The notes: a model not told the origin generated them from the sequence alone. Counted from the stretch's first letter, positions 32,060 to 40,076 are shown. The stretch: DNA of 64,000 nucleotides from Megamonas hypermegale (GCA_002314325.1 DCFC01000013.1:6602-70601); one strand, 5' to 3'. Translations and numbers: made by a program.

Positions 32060-33476
32060 ATACGGATTAAGTCCTGAAGGATTTAAAAGAAAAAGACTGC
32101 CGGAAATAATAGACAGTCTGGTACAGCGTACAAGCGATAAACTGGGTATATCTATTCAATCCGGTGCCAATTCTATTTTCGGGCAACTGTACGGAATTAT
32201 CGGTTACGAACTTGCTGATATTTGGGAGCAGACGGAAAATGTCTATTATGCCATGTATCCTAATACGGCAACGGGAACATCTTTGACCAACGCCGCGGCA
32301 CTTACGGCAATAACACCGATAGAAGCGGAACGAACGGAAATAATCTGCTTGTGTACAGGAACTGACCAGACGCTTATTCCTTCAAACAGTCAAATTCAGG
32401 ATAAGGATAGCAATACTTATACAAATAATGATGATGTATATATAGATAAAAATAACGCTTCTAAGGTTGAAATAACTATAGATACTATTACAACCGGTAC
32501 AACATACAGCTTGACAATTAATGGCCAAACACAGGACTATACTGCAAAATCGGAAGATGATATTTCCACTGTCTTGACAACTTTATACAGCGGTTTTTCT
32601 TTTAATGACATAAATTTTGATTTAACAAATAACATTCTTACAATATCTACGGCAGATGAAGAAAAAACCATGAAAATAAGTGTAAACAATTTAAAAATAC
32701 AGTCTGTTTCCACACCAATAAGTTTTTACTGTGATATTTACGGTTCCATAAACCCGGGAATAGGCACAGTGGACACGATAAATACGGCGATAAACGGCTG
32801 GGACAGCGTAAGCAATATAAAAAATATAGTAGGCAGAGACGCTGAAACAGATACAGAGCTTAGACAGCGCTGGTCGCAGTCCGTATACGCCAGAGCCAGC
32901 AACATGATAGAAGCAATACAGGCAAATGTATACAGACGTGTTGACGGTGTAACTTCCTGTTTAGTTACTGAAAATAATACAGACACAATAGACAGCGACG
33001 GCCTTTTGCCGCACAGCATAAAAGTAATCGTTGAAGGTGGCGACGAACAGGAAATAGCTGAAACAATATATCAATATTCCTGTCGAGGCATAGATTTCAA
33101 TGGTGAAATAGAAAAAAGTGTGCGCGACAGCGCAGGTGTAACACACGTAATAAAATTTGCTAGACCAGTTGCTGTTAAAGTATGGCTAAAAATAGAAATA
33201 ACAAAAGACACTGAAACAGAATGGGGCAACAATAACATAAATGAAATAAGAGAGCTTATTTTAGAACAGACAAACAATATAACAGTCGGGCAGGATGTAA
33301 TTTTACAAAAATTTATAGGCACATTATATAACAATATACAAGGTATTGCATTTATTAGTATAACGGCATGTACCGGAGAGGTGGCAGGAGAATATAAGCA
33401 AGAAAATATAATAATAAAACCAACGGAGAAAGCCTCGTTTGATTTATCCAGAATTGAGGTGCAAATAAATGATTGA
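32043..33476 (+). CDS. Baseplate J-like protein
   Basis: 477 residues. Typical of gp47/BaseplateJ: SIQSGANSIFGQLYGIIGYE near the N-terminus, an inserted beta domain at about 130-230, and GRDAETDTELRQRWSQSVYA in the core. It is a wedge component linking baseplate to fibres. It overlaps the next gene by 8 bp. Confidence 0.9.
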   Translation: MADEVKYGLSPEGFKRKRLPEIIDSLVQRTSDKLGISIQSGANSIFGQLYGIIGYELADIWEQTENVYYAMYPNTATGTSLTNAAALTAITPIEAERTEIICLCTGTDQTLIPSNSQIQDKDSNTYTNNDDVYIDKNNASKVEITIDTITTGTTYSLTINGQTQDYTAKSEDDISTVLTTLYSGFSFNDINFDLTNNILTISTADEEKTMKISVNNLKIQSVSTPISFYCDIYGSINPGIGTVDTINTAINGWDSVSNIKNIVGRDAETDTELRQRWSQSVYARASNMIEAIQANVYRRVDGVTSCLVTENNTDTIDSDGLLPHSIKVIVEGGDEQEIAETIYQYSCRGIDFNGEIEKSVRDSAGVTHVIKFARPVAVKVWLKIEITKDTETEWGNNNINEIRELILEQTNNITVGQDVILQKFIGTLYNNIQGIAFISITACTGEVAGEYKQENIIIKPTEKASFDLSRIEVQIND

Positions 33477-34122
33477 CCGATATGAACGTATGATAAAACA
33501 TTTATTAGCACAGTTTTTTAACACTGAAATATTAAAAGCCATGTTTTATGCCGTATCTGAAGAGTTGGCAGAAATAGATGTTGCTCTTGATGATTTGCAA
33601 AACAAAAGATGGATTGATACTGGTGAAGGCGTGCAACTAGATGGTATCGGGCAAATTGTAAGCAGAGATAGAAATCTTACAAATACAATAGCACTGTCCT
33701 TTTTTGGCTTCGAGGGGCAGTTAAACACTAAAGGCTTTGGACAAGCAAGGTTTAAAAGTTATGATGAACCGTATTTAGCAAGCATGAAGTTATCTGATAC
33801 GGAATACAGAATGTTCTTATGGGCAAAGGTATTTAAAAATAATACTTTTGCTTACGGAAATGATACTTTGCGTTCTTTGCAATATATATTTAACACTAAA
33901 AATATATTAATTCAGAATGCCGGTAACGCAAAAATAAATATCGGTATCGGGAGAAAATTAACAGACAATGAAAAATTATTATTAGGACAAATGGAATTAT
34001 TCGTTAAGCCTGCCGGAGTAGGCTTAATTTTTTTGTCTGAATTTGAAGGATATGTATTTGGGTTTGAAGGTCAAATGTATGCTAAAGGATTTGGACAGGC
34101 TCCATTTGCTTCAGCTTTCTAA
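33469..34122 (+). CDS. Baseplate/fibre-attachment protein (DUF2612-like)
   Basis: 217 residues. LIEIDVALDDLQNKRWIDTG-like start and VQLDGIGQIVSRDR are typical of DUF2612 proteins that follow BaseplateJ. The motif FGFEGQ followed by KGFGQA occurs twice (near residue 75 and at the C-terminus), an internal repeat. It probably attaches the tail fibre encoded directly downstream. Confidence 0.75.
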   Translation: MIDRYERMIKHLLAQFFNTEILKAMFYAVSEELAEIDVALDDLQNKRWIDTGEGVQLDGIGQIVSRDRNLTNTIALSFFGFEGQLNTKGFGQARFKSYDEPYLASMKLSDTEYRMFLWAKVFKNNTFAYGNDTLRSLQYIFNTKNILIQNAGNAKINIGIGRKLTDNEKLLLGQMELFVKPAGVGLIFLSEFEGYVFGFEGQMYAKGFGQAPFASAF

Positions 34123-34140
34123 CAAAGGAGATGTTTTTTT

Positions 34141-34848
34141 ATGGCACAAGATTATAATAAAATATTTGCTTCTGGCGCGTCGTCCACTCAAGAGTGGACG
34201 GATGAAAACTATTTGAAAGGATGGGGGTATTTAGGACAGACGCCGCCGCCATATCAGCTGTTTGACGCGCTGTTTAAACGACTGGATTTAAAAACTCAGG
34301 AGTTAAACTCAAATCAAAATAATATTGCTAATAATTATTTGCCATTGACAGGTGGAACAATGGATGGTTTACTTAGTCTTTTTGCCGGTTCTACGATACC
34401 GACACCAGATGCAGGTGATAACAGCAAAAAAATAGTAAATTCCGAGTGGGTGCAAACGTGGGTTAAGAATTTTATAAATGCGCTAGATGGTAATTTACAA
34501 GTACAATGGAGTAGCAGCACATTCACCGTGCCAGCATTAGGCATTACCGGATTAATGGCACAAAACGGCTATATTAGTCTTGGTAAGCTGTTTGGCGGTC
34601 TAATTCTACAGTGGGGAATAGTAAATGTTTCTACGATTGTTCAAACATATTATGTTACGGGAACAAAGACGTTAGCCATTTCTTTTAAATCACCTTTTAT
34701 AGCCGTAGCAACACATAGAGGTGCAGGCTCAAGTACAACTGTAGTAAATAGACTTGATACTACAATAATAGGAGCAAGATTGGGAATGCCTGGAGAAAAA
34801 CCCATAAAATTACCGTGGGCTGCTCATTATATTGCTATAGGTATTTAA
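34141..34848 (+). CDS. Tail fibre with switchable C-terminus
   Basis: 235 residues. The constant part (1-156) contains GWGYLGQTPPPYQLFDALF, a coiled segment and LPLTGGTMDG, typical of fibre shafts. Residues 157-159 (QWG) are encoded by the inversion site at 34608-34617. The current variable tip (160-235) has the pattern of gp53-like receptor-binding ends and finishes HYIAIGI. Seven alternative tips lie downstream as silent cassettes, all of which would join in frame at QWG after inversion. AAAGGAGATG precedes ATG 34141. Confidence 0.85.
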   Translation: MAQDYNKIFASGASSTQEWTDENYLKGWGYLGQTPPPYQLFDALFKRLDLKTQELNSNQNNIANNYLPLTGGTMDGLLSLFAGSTIPTPDAGDNSKKIVNSEWVQTWVKNFINALDGNLQVQWSSSTFTVPALGITGLMAQNGYISLGKLFGGLILQWGIVNVSTIVQTYYVTGTKTLAISFKSPFIAVATHRGAGSSTTVVNRLDTTIIGARLGMPGEKPIKLPWAAHYIAIGI

Positions 34849-35103
34849 ATTATTATATCCAATGGCAATCCATAAAACATTTGTTACGCTTGTTCCTGGA
34901 ACATAAGTATGTCCTGTTTCATAGTCTATTAGTATTTGTAGTCCATTGGCGTTGGCGTTTTGAATGTATGGAACTATTACGATATCCGGTATATCACCGC
35001 TGTTAATAGTGGCATTACTCCAAAGATAACCGGGCATTGTAATATTAAAAGGTACTTGGTATGGTGTAGCATCTATTCGCATACTCACATTATTTCCCCA
35101 CTG
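34810..35103 (-). other. Silent fibre-tip cassette S2
   Basis: Opens at QWG on the minus strand (NNVSMRIDATPYQVPFNIT) and reads NVLWIAIGY before running on to a stop antisense to the end of the expressed tip (overlap 34810-34848). It forms a convergent pair with the expressed tip between sites 34608 and 35104, so a single 497-bp inversion would swap the two. It has no start signal of its own in use. Confidence 0.8.
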
Positions 35104-35116
35104 TCGAATACCTGAA

Positions 35117-35347
35117 CAGTGGGGATTTAACAATAATATAACAGGCGGGAGCGATGATTATGATATAACTTATCCAATATCTTTCTCTAATTTTTCCGTA
35201 ATCATGTCTTTTCCATATAATAGTTCTAAAGGTGATTCCTACGATTTTTTTGGTGTTATAAAAGGAACAGAAACATTACAAGGATGTACGGTACATTTTT
35301 CTCAAGGCAGCGGAATGGGTATTTATTTTTTGGTAATAGGAAGTTAA
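35117..35347 (+). other. Silent fibre-tip cassette S3
   Basis: The only other plus-orientation cassette: QWG-FNNNITGGSDDYDITYP to IYFLVIGS, 76 residues. There is no start codon near the site. It is bounded by the plus site at 35116 and converges on S4, with the two stop codons overlapping at 35344-35347. Expression would need two inversions, or deletion between the directly repeated plus sites. Confidence 0.8.
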
Positions 35348-35565
35348 TATCCAATAGCAAACCAGTCTACGGTATGAGTCCCGGTTGTATTTTCATCGTC
35401 TTTCCCTACTTCAAAAGAATTTAGAGAAATTTTACTAAAACCTAATGCATAATTAACAGTTCGAGCAGCGTGAGAACCAGTTATTTTGTAAAATGAAATA
35501 AACGTTATCGGTAAGTTTTGTAATACGTATTTTGCGTTAGAAGGAATAGTTGATGTTCCCCACTG
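35344..35565 (-). other. Silent fibre-tip cassette S4
   Basis: QWG-TSTIPSNAKYVLQNLPITF to VDWFAIGY, 73 residues. It has the ITF strand and WFAIG ending shared with other tips. Inversion between 34608 and 35566 would place it after the fibre shaft. Confidence 0.8.
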
Positions 35566-35566
35566 T

Positions 35567-35767
35567 TTATACACCAAAAACAATATAGCTACACGATGTA
35601 TCAGGATAATTATTGTTTAAATAAATGGTATTGGTTGTTAAATCTCGTATTGTTGTGCTACTTGTAGAACTAGCTCCGGGACCCTCCACCGCGACACCTC
35701 TAAACGGCTGTTTGGTAAAAGTAATAGGTAAAGATAAAACAACATTTGCACTACCGTTTCCCCACTG
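35567..35767 (-). other. Silent fibre-tip cassette S5
   Basis: QWG-NGSANVVLSLPITFTKQPF to SYIVFGV, 66 residues, the shortest tip. Its stop codon lies one base from the S4 site, so cassettes are packed without spacer. Confidence 0.8.
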
Positions 35768-35980
35768 TTACTTACCACAAGCATACCATCTAATTGAGTG
35801 AGCAGTCTCTGCAGGGTCTGATAATCCCGTAACAAAATTTTTGTTTGTTATGTTAGCTACCTTAGATGGAAAGTTCGACGATGAACTGCTTGCTAATACA
35901 GAAAAAACACTAGTAAAAGTTATTGCGAATGTTACAGTAATATCTTTTTCTTGATTTATATTTAAAATACTTCCCCACTG
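35768..35980 (-). other. Silent fibre-tip cassette S6
   Basis: QWG-SILNINQEKDITVTFAITF to IRWYACGK, 70 residues. The last base of its TAA stop is the first base of the S5 site, so site and stop overlap. Confidence 0.8.
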
Positions 35981-35981
35981 T

Positions 35982-36200
35982 TTAAAAGCCCGCAGTTAAG
36001 TAATCTATTGTAAACGTACCAGAAATTGTATTAGTTTTGCGTACCGTCAGTTTTGTAAGATTTCCGACGTTTACGCCGAAACTATCATGCCCATCTAGTG
36101 CTATATGTGTGGCTGTTGCTCTATAAAACTGTGTATATGCCACGGCAAGTGTATTTTCACCGGTTAAATTTCCGGGCTGTATCTCAATACTTCCCCACTG
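35982..36200 (-). other. Silent fibre-tip cassette S7
   Basis: QWG-SIEIQPGNLTGENTLAVAY to IDYLTAGF, 72 residues. A start codon upstream in the same frame is coincidental, because it lies inside S8. Confidence 0.8.
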
Positions 36201-36201
36201 T

Positions 36202-36459
36202 TTAGCATCCAATAGCAAACCAATTAAAAGTAGGATTTGAATCTGGTCTTGTTCCGCCGACGTCATTAATGCCGCGACCTCTAGCTCTAGCTTGATAAAG
36301 TCCGATTAATCCTATACCAATCAAAGATTGAATTATATTACCACTGGTATTATCTACATTGAAAACATCTGTTGCAGTTATTATCCCTAGATTTTTAAAG
36401 GCAATCGGTAGAGAAAATAACGCATAATTATTACCAGCACATGTAGCTGTTCCCCACTG
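36202..36459 (-). other. Silent fibre-tip cassette S8
   Basis: QWG-TATCAGNNYALFSLPIAF to FNWFAIGC, 85 residues, with a Gly/Arg-rich loop. It is the outermost cassette; its site at 36451-36460 ends the array 39 bp before the next gene. Confidence 0.8.
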
Positions 36460-36498
36460 TAAATAATGAATACATAATAAAAGAAAGGATTGATAAAA

Positions 36499-36915
36499 TT
36501 GATAACATATTTTTGTAAATTTAACGAAAACGGCGAGCGTGAGGCTTCCGTTCCGTCTACCATGTTGAATAATTATGGCGGTAAAGAAAAACTGATTTCT
36601 GATGGATATATTGAGATATCCGACGAAGATTACCAGTATTATGTAGGTAACAAAGGACAAGGCGACAATGGTACAGGCTATATCCGCGACAGTGCGACCG
36701 GTAAGCCGATTTCTGCGCCTGCTAGGGTAATTACATTAGAGGAACAGGCAAACGCGCTTAAATCAGAGTATGAAACTAACATTAAAGCAATCGATGAAGC
36801 AATTCAGATTGCAAAAAATAACGGCGATACTGAATATGTTGCTGAATTACAACAGGAACGACAAAATACATTAGATGAATATGCGACAAAACTGGAGGAA
36901 TTAAATAATGCTTAA
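36499..36915 (+). CDS. Fibre-associated protein, possible assembly chaperone
   Basis: 138 residues. The N-terminal half (YFCKFNENGEREASVPSTML) resembles small phage tail proteins. The C-terminal half is a coiled coil (LEEQANALKSEYETNIKAID). TTG 36499 lies 9 nt from AAAGGA; the TTG at 36490 abuts it. It sits just outside the invertible array, where fibre chaperones are usual. Confidence 0.5.
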   Translation: MITYFCKFNENGEREASVPSTMLNNYGGKEKLISDGYIEISDEDYQYYVGNKGQGDNGTGYIRDSATGKPISAPARVITLEEQANALKSEYETNIKAIDEAIQIAKNNGDTEYVAELQQERQNTLDEYATKLEELNNA

Positions 36916-37072
36916 ATTTTGTACTTTTTGTGGAAGAAAACTTGATGCAGAAGGCTTTTGCACTAATCCAAAATGTCCGGATTACAAGCGTAAGGAAATT
37001 ATACAAACAGAAAAAATTGCATTGGCAGAAAAAGCAAAAAGCACCGCTAATCCCAATAACGACAAGGGTTAA
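36908..37072 (+). CDS. Small zinc-ribbon protein
   Basis: 54 residues: MLKFCTFCGRKLDAEGFC, then NPKCPDYKR, two CxxC-type pairs, and a Lys/Ala-rich tail. The start overlaps the preceding gene's stop. Its last codons form the left arm of the late-operon terminator. Found at the end of many Firmicutes fibre operons; role unknown. Confidence 0.55.
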   Translation: MLKFCTFCGRKLDAEGFCTNPKCPDYKRKEIIQTEKIALAEKAKSTANPNNDKG

Positions 37073-37083
37073 GAGGTGCTTTT
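37037..37083 (+). terminator. Late-operon terminator
   Basis: AAAAGCACC (37037-37045) pairs with GGTGCTTTT (37075-37083). An inner TAATCCC/GGGTTA pair extends the structure and Ts follow. It closes the structural operon before the opposing recombinase gene. Confidence 0.7.
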
Positions 37084-37189
37084 ATTATGCCAAAAATTAT
37101 ATTACCGTATTTGTGCCGTGTTCCGCCTTAGAAAATAAAGGGATATGCACATTTTACGGAAAAATATTAACGCCGCATTAGTGCCGGAT

Positions 37190-38236
37190 TTAGTATTTAA
37201 AGACTATTAAATCCATTGCCTTTTTAAGCTGGTGCAGGTCTTTATGCGTGTAATGTTTTTCTGTTATGCTACTGCTGGCATGTCCTAGTATTCTTTTTAT
37301 TGCGGTCGGATTAGCATCCGCATTATTCAATAAACTTGCTAATGTATGTCTGCACTCGTGGGGCGTATGGCGTTTTATTTTCAAGTCCGCTAGTGTTCTA
37401 TCAAAACGAGTACGAAAACGGCTGTAATTAAGCCGTGCACCGCTACTATCCGTGGCAATGTATTTATTGTTTTCTGCTAACAGTTCTATCCAAAACAGCA
37501 ATGTCTGCTTGTGTATCGGGATAATTCTATTTCTGCCGGCTTCCGTCTTACTTTCACGAATTATTAAATATCGCTGTCGGATTTTAATATCGGACCGTTC
37601 AATATTCAAAAATTCGCTGGGGCGTGTTCCTAACATCATATGCATTAAAATCATTTTTGCATATCGGTGTTCATCAGTAGCACGAAACAATTTATAAATC
37701 TGCCGTGTGTTGAATATGGTTTTCTTATAGACTTTTTTATCTTTGTCTATATCAACATATCGGCTTATATCTCGTTCCGGTGGAATTATTTCATACTTGA
37801 CCGCATAATTGTACATGTGGTGCAAAACTTGCCGCGCCTTTTTCTGGGTGCTGTAACCTGCGCCGGTATCGTGAATATCTCGGATAGCAGCTTGCAAATC
37901 TCCGATACGGATTTTGGCAAATTGCTTATCGTATAACCGTTTTAAATGGTTATATGCGGCAGTATAACTTTGCTGGGTATGCGGCTTAATGCGTGGGTAC
38001 AGATAGGCTTTAACTAAAGTAAATAACTCGGAAAATGTTATTTCAGACGGGGAGAACAACAACGGGTTTTTATTGTACTCACAAAGAAAAGCAAGCGCGC
38101 TTTCATAGTTGGCTTCATAGCCAATAACTTTCTGCCGTCCGTCAATCCATTTTCTTATTTCAAATGGTTTACGGCGATTGCCGGATTTCTTAGTAGTAGA
38201 GCCAAATCCATTCGGTAATTTTAATCTTTTATTCAA
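37190..38236 (-). CDS. Tyrosine recombinase, probable fibre-cassette invertase
   Basis: 348 residues. An N-terminal arm/DNA-binding region (LKLPNGFGSTTKKSGNRRKP) precedes a SAM-like core-binding domain. The catalytic domain has Arg in LGTRPSEFL, Lys in ESKTEAGR, HxxR in HECRHTLASLL, His in ILGHASSSITEKHYTH and Tyr in the same stretch, so all catalytic residues are present. TTG 38236 is 9 nt from AAAGGAG. It lies between the array and the lysis genes rather than at the prophage edge, where another integrase-like gene starts. An Rci-like role on the ten-base sites is inferred; being the prophage integrase is the alternative. Confidence 0.8.
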   Translation of the reverse strand: MNKRLKLPNGFGSTTKKSGNRRKPFEIRKWIDGRQKVIGYEANYESALAFLCEYNKNPLLFSPSEITFSELFTLVKAYLYPRIKPHTQQSYTAAYNHLKRLYDKQFAKIRIGDLQAAIRDIHDTGAGYSTQKKARQVLHHMYNYAVKYEIIPPERDISRYVDIDKDKKVYKKTIFNTRQIYKLFRATDEHRYAKMILMHMMLGTRPSEFLNIERSDIKIRQRYLIIRESKTEAGRNRIIPIHKQTLLFWIELLAENNKYIATDSSGARLNYSRFRTRFDRTLADLKIKRHTPHECRHTLASLLNNADANPTAIKRILGHASSSITEKHYTHKDLHQLKKAMDLIVFKY

Positions 38237-38276
38237 ATTAATCACACTCCTTTAATAGGAGTTTAAAGGAGTATCT

Positions 38277-38720
38277 ATGTATGAGCAAACAATTACTTTT
38301 ATAAATTCCTTAGTTCCTACAAAACTTGAGACAATAGTGGGTGGAGGTGTTGCCCTTGTGGGTGTGATAATGCAGCATTTATTCGGAGCTTTTTCGGAAA
38401 CCTTCGAAACACTGCTAATCTTAATGGTGATTGATTATATAACCGGAATAAGTGCTGCATGTATAAATCCGAATATGCAACTGGACAGCAGGAAGTGCGG
38501 TACCGGTGCACTAAAAAAAGTCGTTATCCTTTTGCTGATATCGGCGACATATCGAATTGACCTGATAGGGCAGACAATGGCTAAAGACGTTGTTATGCTC
38601 TTTTTTATTGGGCGTGAAGGACTTAGTATCTTAGAAAACGCGGCTAATTGCGGACTGCCGATACCGCAGAAGCTAAAAGATACGCTAGCGCAGTTTACCG
38701 AGTTTAAGAAAAACCGCTAA
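38277..38720 (+). CDS. Phage holin (holin_4-like)
   Basis: 147 residues. There are hydrophobic segments at about 20-45, 50-66 and 83-100, with the family motif LILMVIDYITGISAACIN and GREGLSILENAANCGLPIP. It makes the membrane hole that releases or activates the amidase encoded at 39531. AAAGGAGT is 6 nt before ATG 38277. Confidence 0.85.
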   Translation: MYEQTITFINSLVPTKLETIVGGGVALVGVIMQHLFGAFSETFETLLILMVIDYITGISAACINPNMQLDSRKCGTGALKKVVILLLISATYRIDLIGQTMAKDVVMLFFIGREGLSILENAANCGLPIPQKLKDTLAQFTEFKKNR

Positions 38721-39041
38721 TGTTGACGAGGTGGCGCCAGTACGTCAATTACAAAATAGGCTGTTTTTGTAATTTGAGTATGAACTTTTTACAAAATATC
38801 GGCTTTTTGTAATACGGTTGGTAATTGGTTGCTAATCGGTTGGTTATTTGGACAGTAAAACCTGCAAACCCTTGTTATTGCTGGATTTTTATCGGTTGGT
38901 AATTGGAAGGCTTTCGGCTTTTTTATCGGTTTTTTTGTCGGCTTTTTATCGGCTGTATTATAAAAAATTGGTGCTATTTTCCCACATAGGAAAAATGATA
39001 AAAACTTGACTTTTTTTAGTAAAGGCAGTAGGAGAATACAA
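38721..39041. repeat. Gene-free stretch with short A/T-rich repeats
   Basis: No convincing gene. TCGGTTGGTAATTGG-like units occur near 38810-38840 and 38895-38910, followed by repeated TTTTTATCGG/TTTTTGTCGG units (about 38915-38965). ACAAAA-rich repeats of TTTTTGTAAT occur at 38765-38815. TTGACT at 39006 may be a -35 for the next small gene. Simple-repeat expansion is the plain reading. Confidence 0.45.
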
Positions 39042-39257
39042 ATGACATTAGATGAAGCAATTAAACACTGCAAAGAAAAATCAAACGGTTGTTCCAAATG
39101 CGCATATGAACATAAATTATTATATGAGTGGCTATCTGAACTAAAAGAACTTCGTGAAATAACTATACAGAAAGACAGAAAAACTGTATTAAATCCATTT
39201 CATGGCTTCACTGGTGTGTTCTGTGGATTTCAGAGAAAGACAGAAAAACTGTATTAA
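39042..39257 (+). CDS. Small phage protein with duplicated 3' end
   Basis: 71 residues. MTLDEAIKHCKEKS and CSKCAYEHKLLYEWLSELKE match short helical proteins often next to phage lysis genes, which end soon after this motif. The last 25 residues come from a 65-bp tandem unit (31-bp repeat plus 34 bp), so the end is probably abnormal. AGGAGAATACAA precedes ATG 39042. Confidence 0.5.
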   Translation: MTLDEAIKHCKEKSNGCSKCAYEHKLLYEWLSELKELREITIQKDRKTVLNPFHGFTGVFCGFQRKTEKLY

Positions 39258-39264
39258 ATCCATT
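39169..39264 (+). repeat. Two perfect 31-bp direct repeats
   Basis: Copies at 39169-39199 and 39234-39264 are identical; the 34 bp between them is unique. The first base blocks on each outer side differ. The repeat contains CAG-AAAAA-CTG. The second copy provides the stop of the small gene. The spacing resembles a two-repeat CRISPR unit but a simple duplication is more likely. Confidence 0.6.
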
Positions 39265-39324
39265 AAGCAAAATGTTAAAAAAGCAAGGAATGAACAACCT
39301 AAATATTAGACTTAAGTAAGCAAA

Positions 39325-39441
39325 TTTAAGTTAATTTAAGTTAATTTTAGTTAAAATTTAAGTTAATTTGCCTAAACGTGTCGAATTCGAGGAGTTTGCA
39401 AATAACCGGCAAATAAAAAAAGCCTTATAAATCAAGGCTTT
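39325..39441. repeat. Gene-free stretch with 10-bp repeats and hairpin
   Basis: TTTAAGTTAA occurs at 39325-39334, 39335-39344 and 39357-39366, with TTTTAGTTAA at 39345-39354. A hairpin AAAGCCTT/AAGGCTTT (39419-39441) follows; its T-run is on the minus strand. Beyond it (39445-39515) are imperfect dyads of ATATC/GATAT. The whole 39258-39530 stretch carries no gene and probably controls the amidase. Confidence 0.45.
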
Positions 39442-39530
39442 AAGAGAAAATATCTTAATATATCATGATATTTAAGCAAATAAAATCGTGATATCAAGAT
39501 ATTATTAAGATTTAGATAGGAGGTATGTAA

Positions 39531-40076
39531 ATGCTAAACGTTTTTATTAATCCGGGACATGATATGGACCTTGACCCCGGTGCATGCGCGAACGGTCTGC
39601 GTGAAGTTGATATCGCGCTGGCAATCGGGCAGGAAGTTAAAAATATTATGGACGGTATTTGCTACCCATGCCAGCTTATTCAGTCGGACAATTTAAATGG
39701 AGAAACACCGAGCAAGCCGAATGTCTGCGGCACCGCTAACGCATCCGGTGCAGATGTTTTCGTGTCTATTCACTGCAATAAAGTTAAAAACACATCCGCA
39801 AAAGGTACAGAAACGCTCATCTATAGCACAGGCGGCAAGGCGGAACTGCTGGCTAAATGTATTCAGTCGCAGATTGTTAATTCTTTGGGCACAGTGGACC
39901 GTGGCGTTAAAGAACGTCCAGATTTATGTGTGCTCCGGGAAACGACTATGCCGGCGGTACTTGTAGAAACGGCGTTCATTTCAAACGAGGAGGATGCTTA
40001 TAAGCTACAACTGCGCCAGCGTGCTTTTGCGGCTGCGATTTCCAGAGGCATAACCGACTACGAAAAATTATTATAA
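39531..40076 (+). CDS. N-acetylmuramoyl-L-alanine amidase, phage endolysin
   Basis: 181 residues, a single Amidase_3 domain. Zinc-site residues are in FINPGHDMDLDPGA (His10), the Glu of LREVDIALAIG and the His of FVSIHCNKV; the catalytic Glu is in AVLVETAFISNEED. There is no signal peptide or wall-binding domain, so it relies on the holin. It cleaves the peptide from muramic acid. TAGGAGGT precedes ATG 39531. Confidence 0.9.
   Translation: MLNVFINPGHDMDLDPGACANGLREVDIALAIGQEVKNIMDGICYPCQLIQSDNLNGETPSKPNVCGTANASGADVFVSIHCNKVKNTSAKGTETLIYSTGGKAELLAKCIQSQIVNSLGTVDRGVKERPDLCVLRETTMPAVLVETAFISNEEDAYKLQLRQRAFAAAISRGITDYEKLL

Larger units (their letters stand above)
34608..36460. mobile_element. 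Invertible tail-fibre cassette array (shufflon-like)
   Basis: A 1.85-kb array of eight C-terminal cassettes, two in the plus and six in the minus direction, each starting at a copy of the same 10-bp site and each open in frame to a stop. Inversion between the plus site at the fibre gene and any minus site would replace the expressed tip. The ends of all eight encoded peptides share the pattern aromatic-x-x-x-Gly-x. A tyrosine recombinase gene lies 0.7 kb downstream. The arrangement parallels the R64 shufflon, but on a phage fibre. Confidence 0.85.
34608..36460. repeat. Eight 10-bp recombination sites ACAGTGGGGA
   Basis: Plus orientation: 34608-34617 and 35116-35125. Minus orientation: 35095-35104, 35557-35566, 35759-35768, 35972-35981, 36192-36201 and 36451-36460. 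All ten bases are identical in all eight copies, and the next base is A in seven. CAG-TGG-GGA is always read as Gln-Trp-Gly. Flanking bases are not conserved beyond this, so the core is short. The copies at 35095 and 35116 face each other across 11 nt. Confidence 0.9.

Noticed and set aside
35344..36660. Minus-strand frames with upstream Met codons at 35344-35583, 35982-36266 and 36202-36660 as independent genes
   Set aside because: Their Met codons lie inside neighbouring cassettes or the next gene, they lack ribosome sites, and the conserved part always begins at the QWG site; they are silent tips.
39169..39264. CRISPR array
   Set aside because: Only two repeats, one spacer, part of a coding frame, no cas genes or leader in the window.
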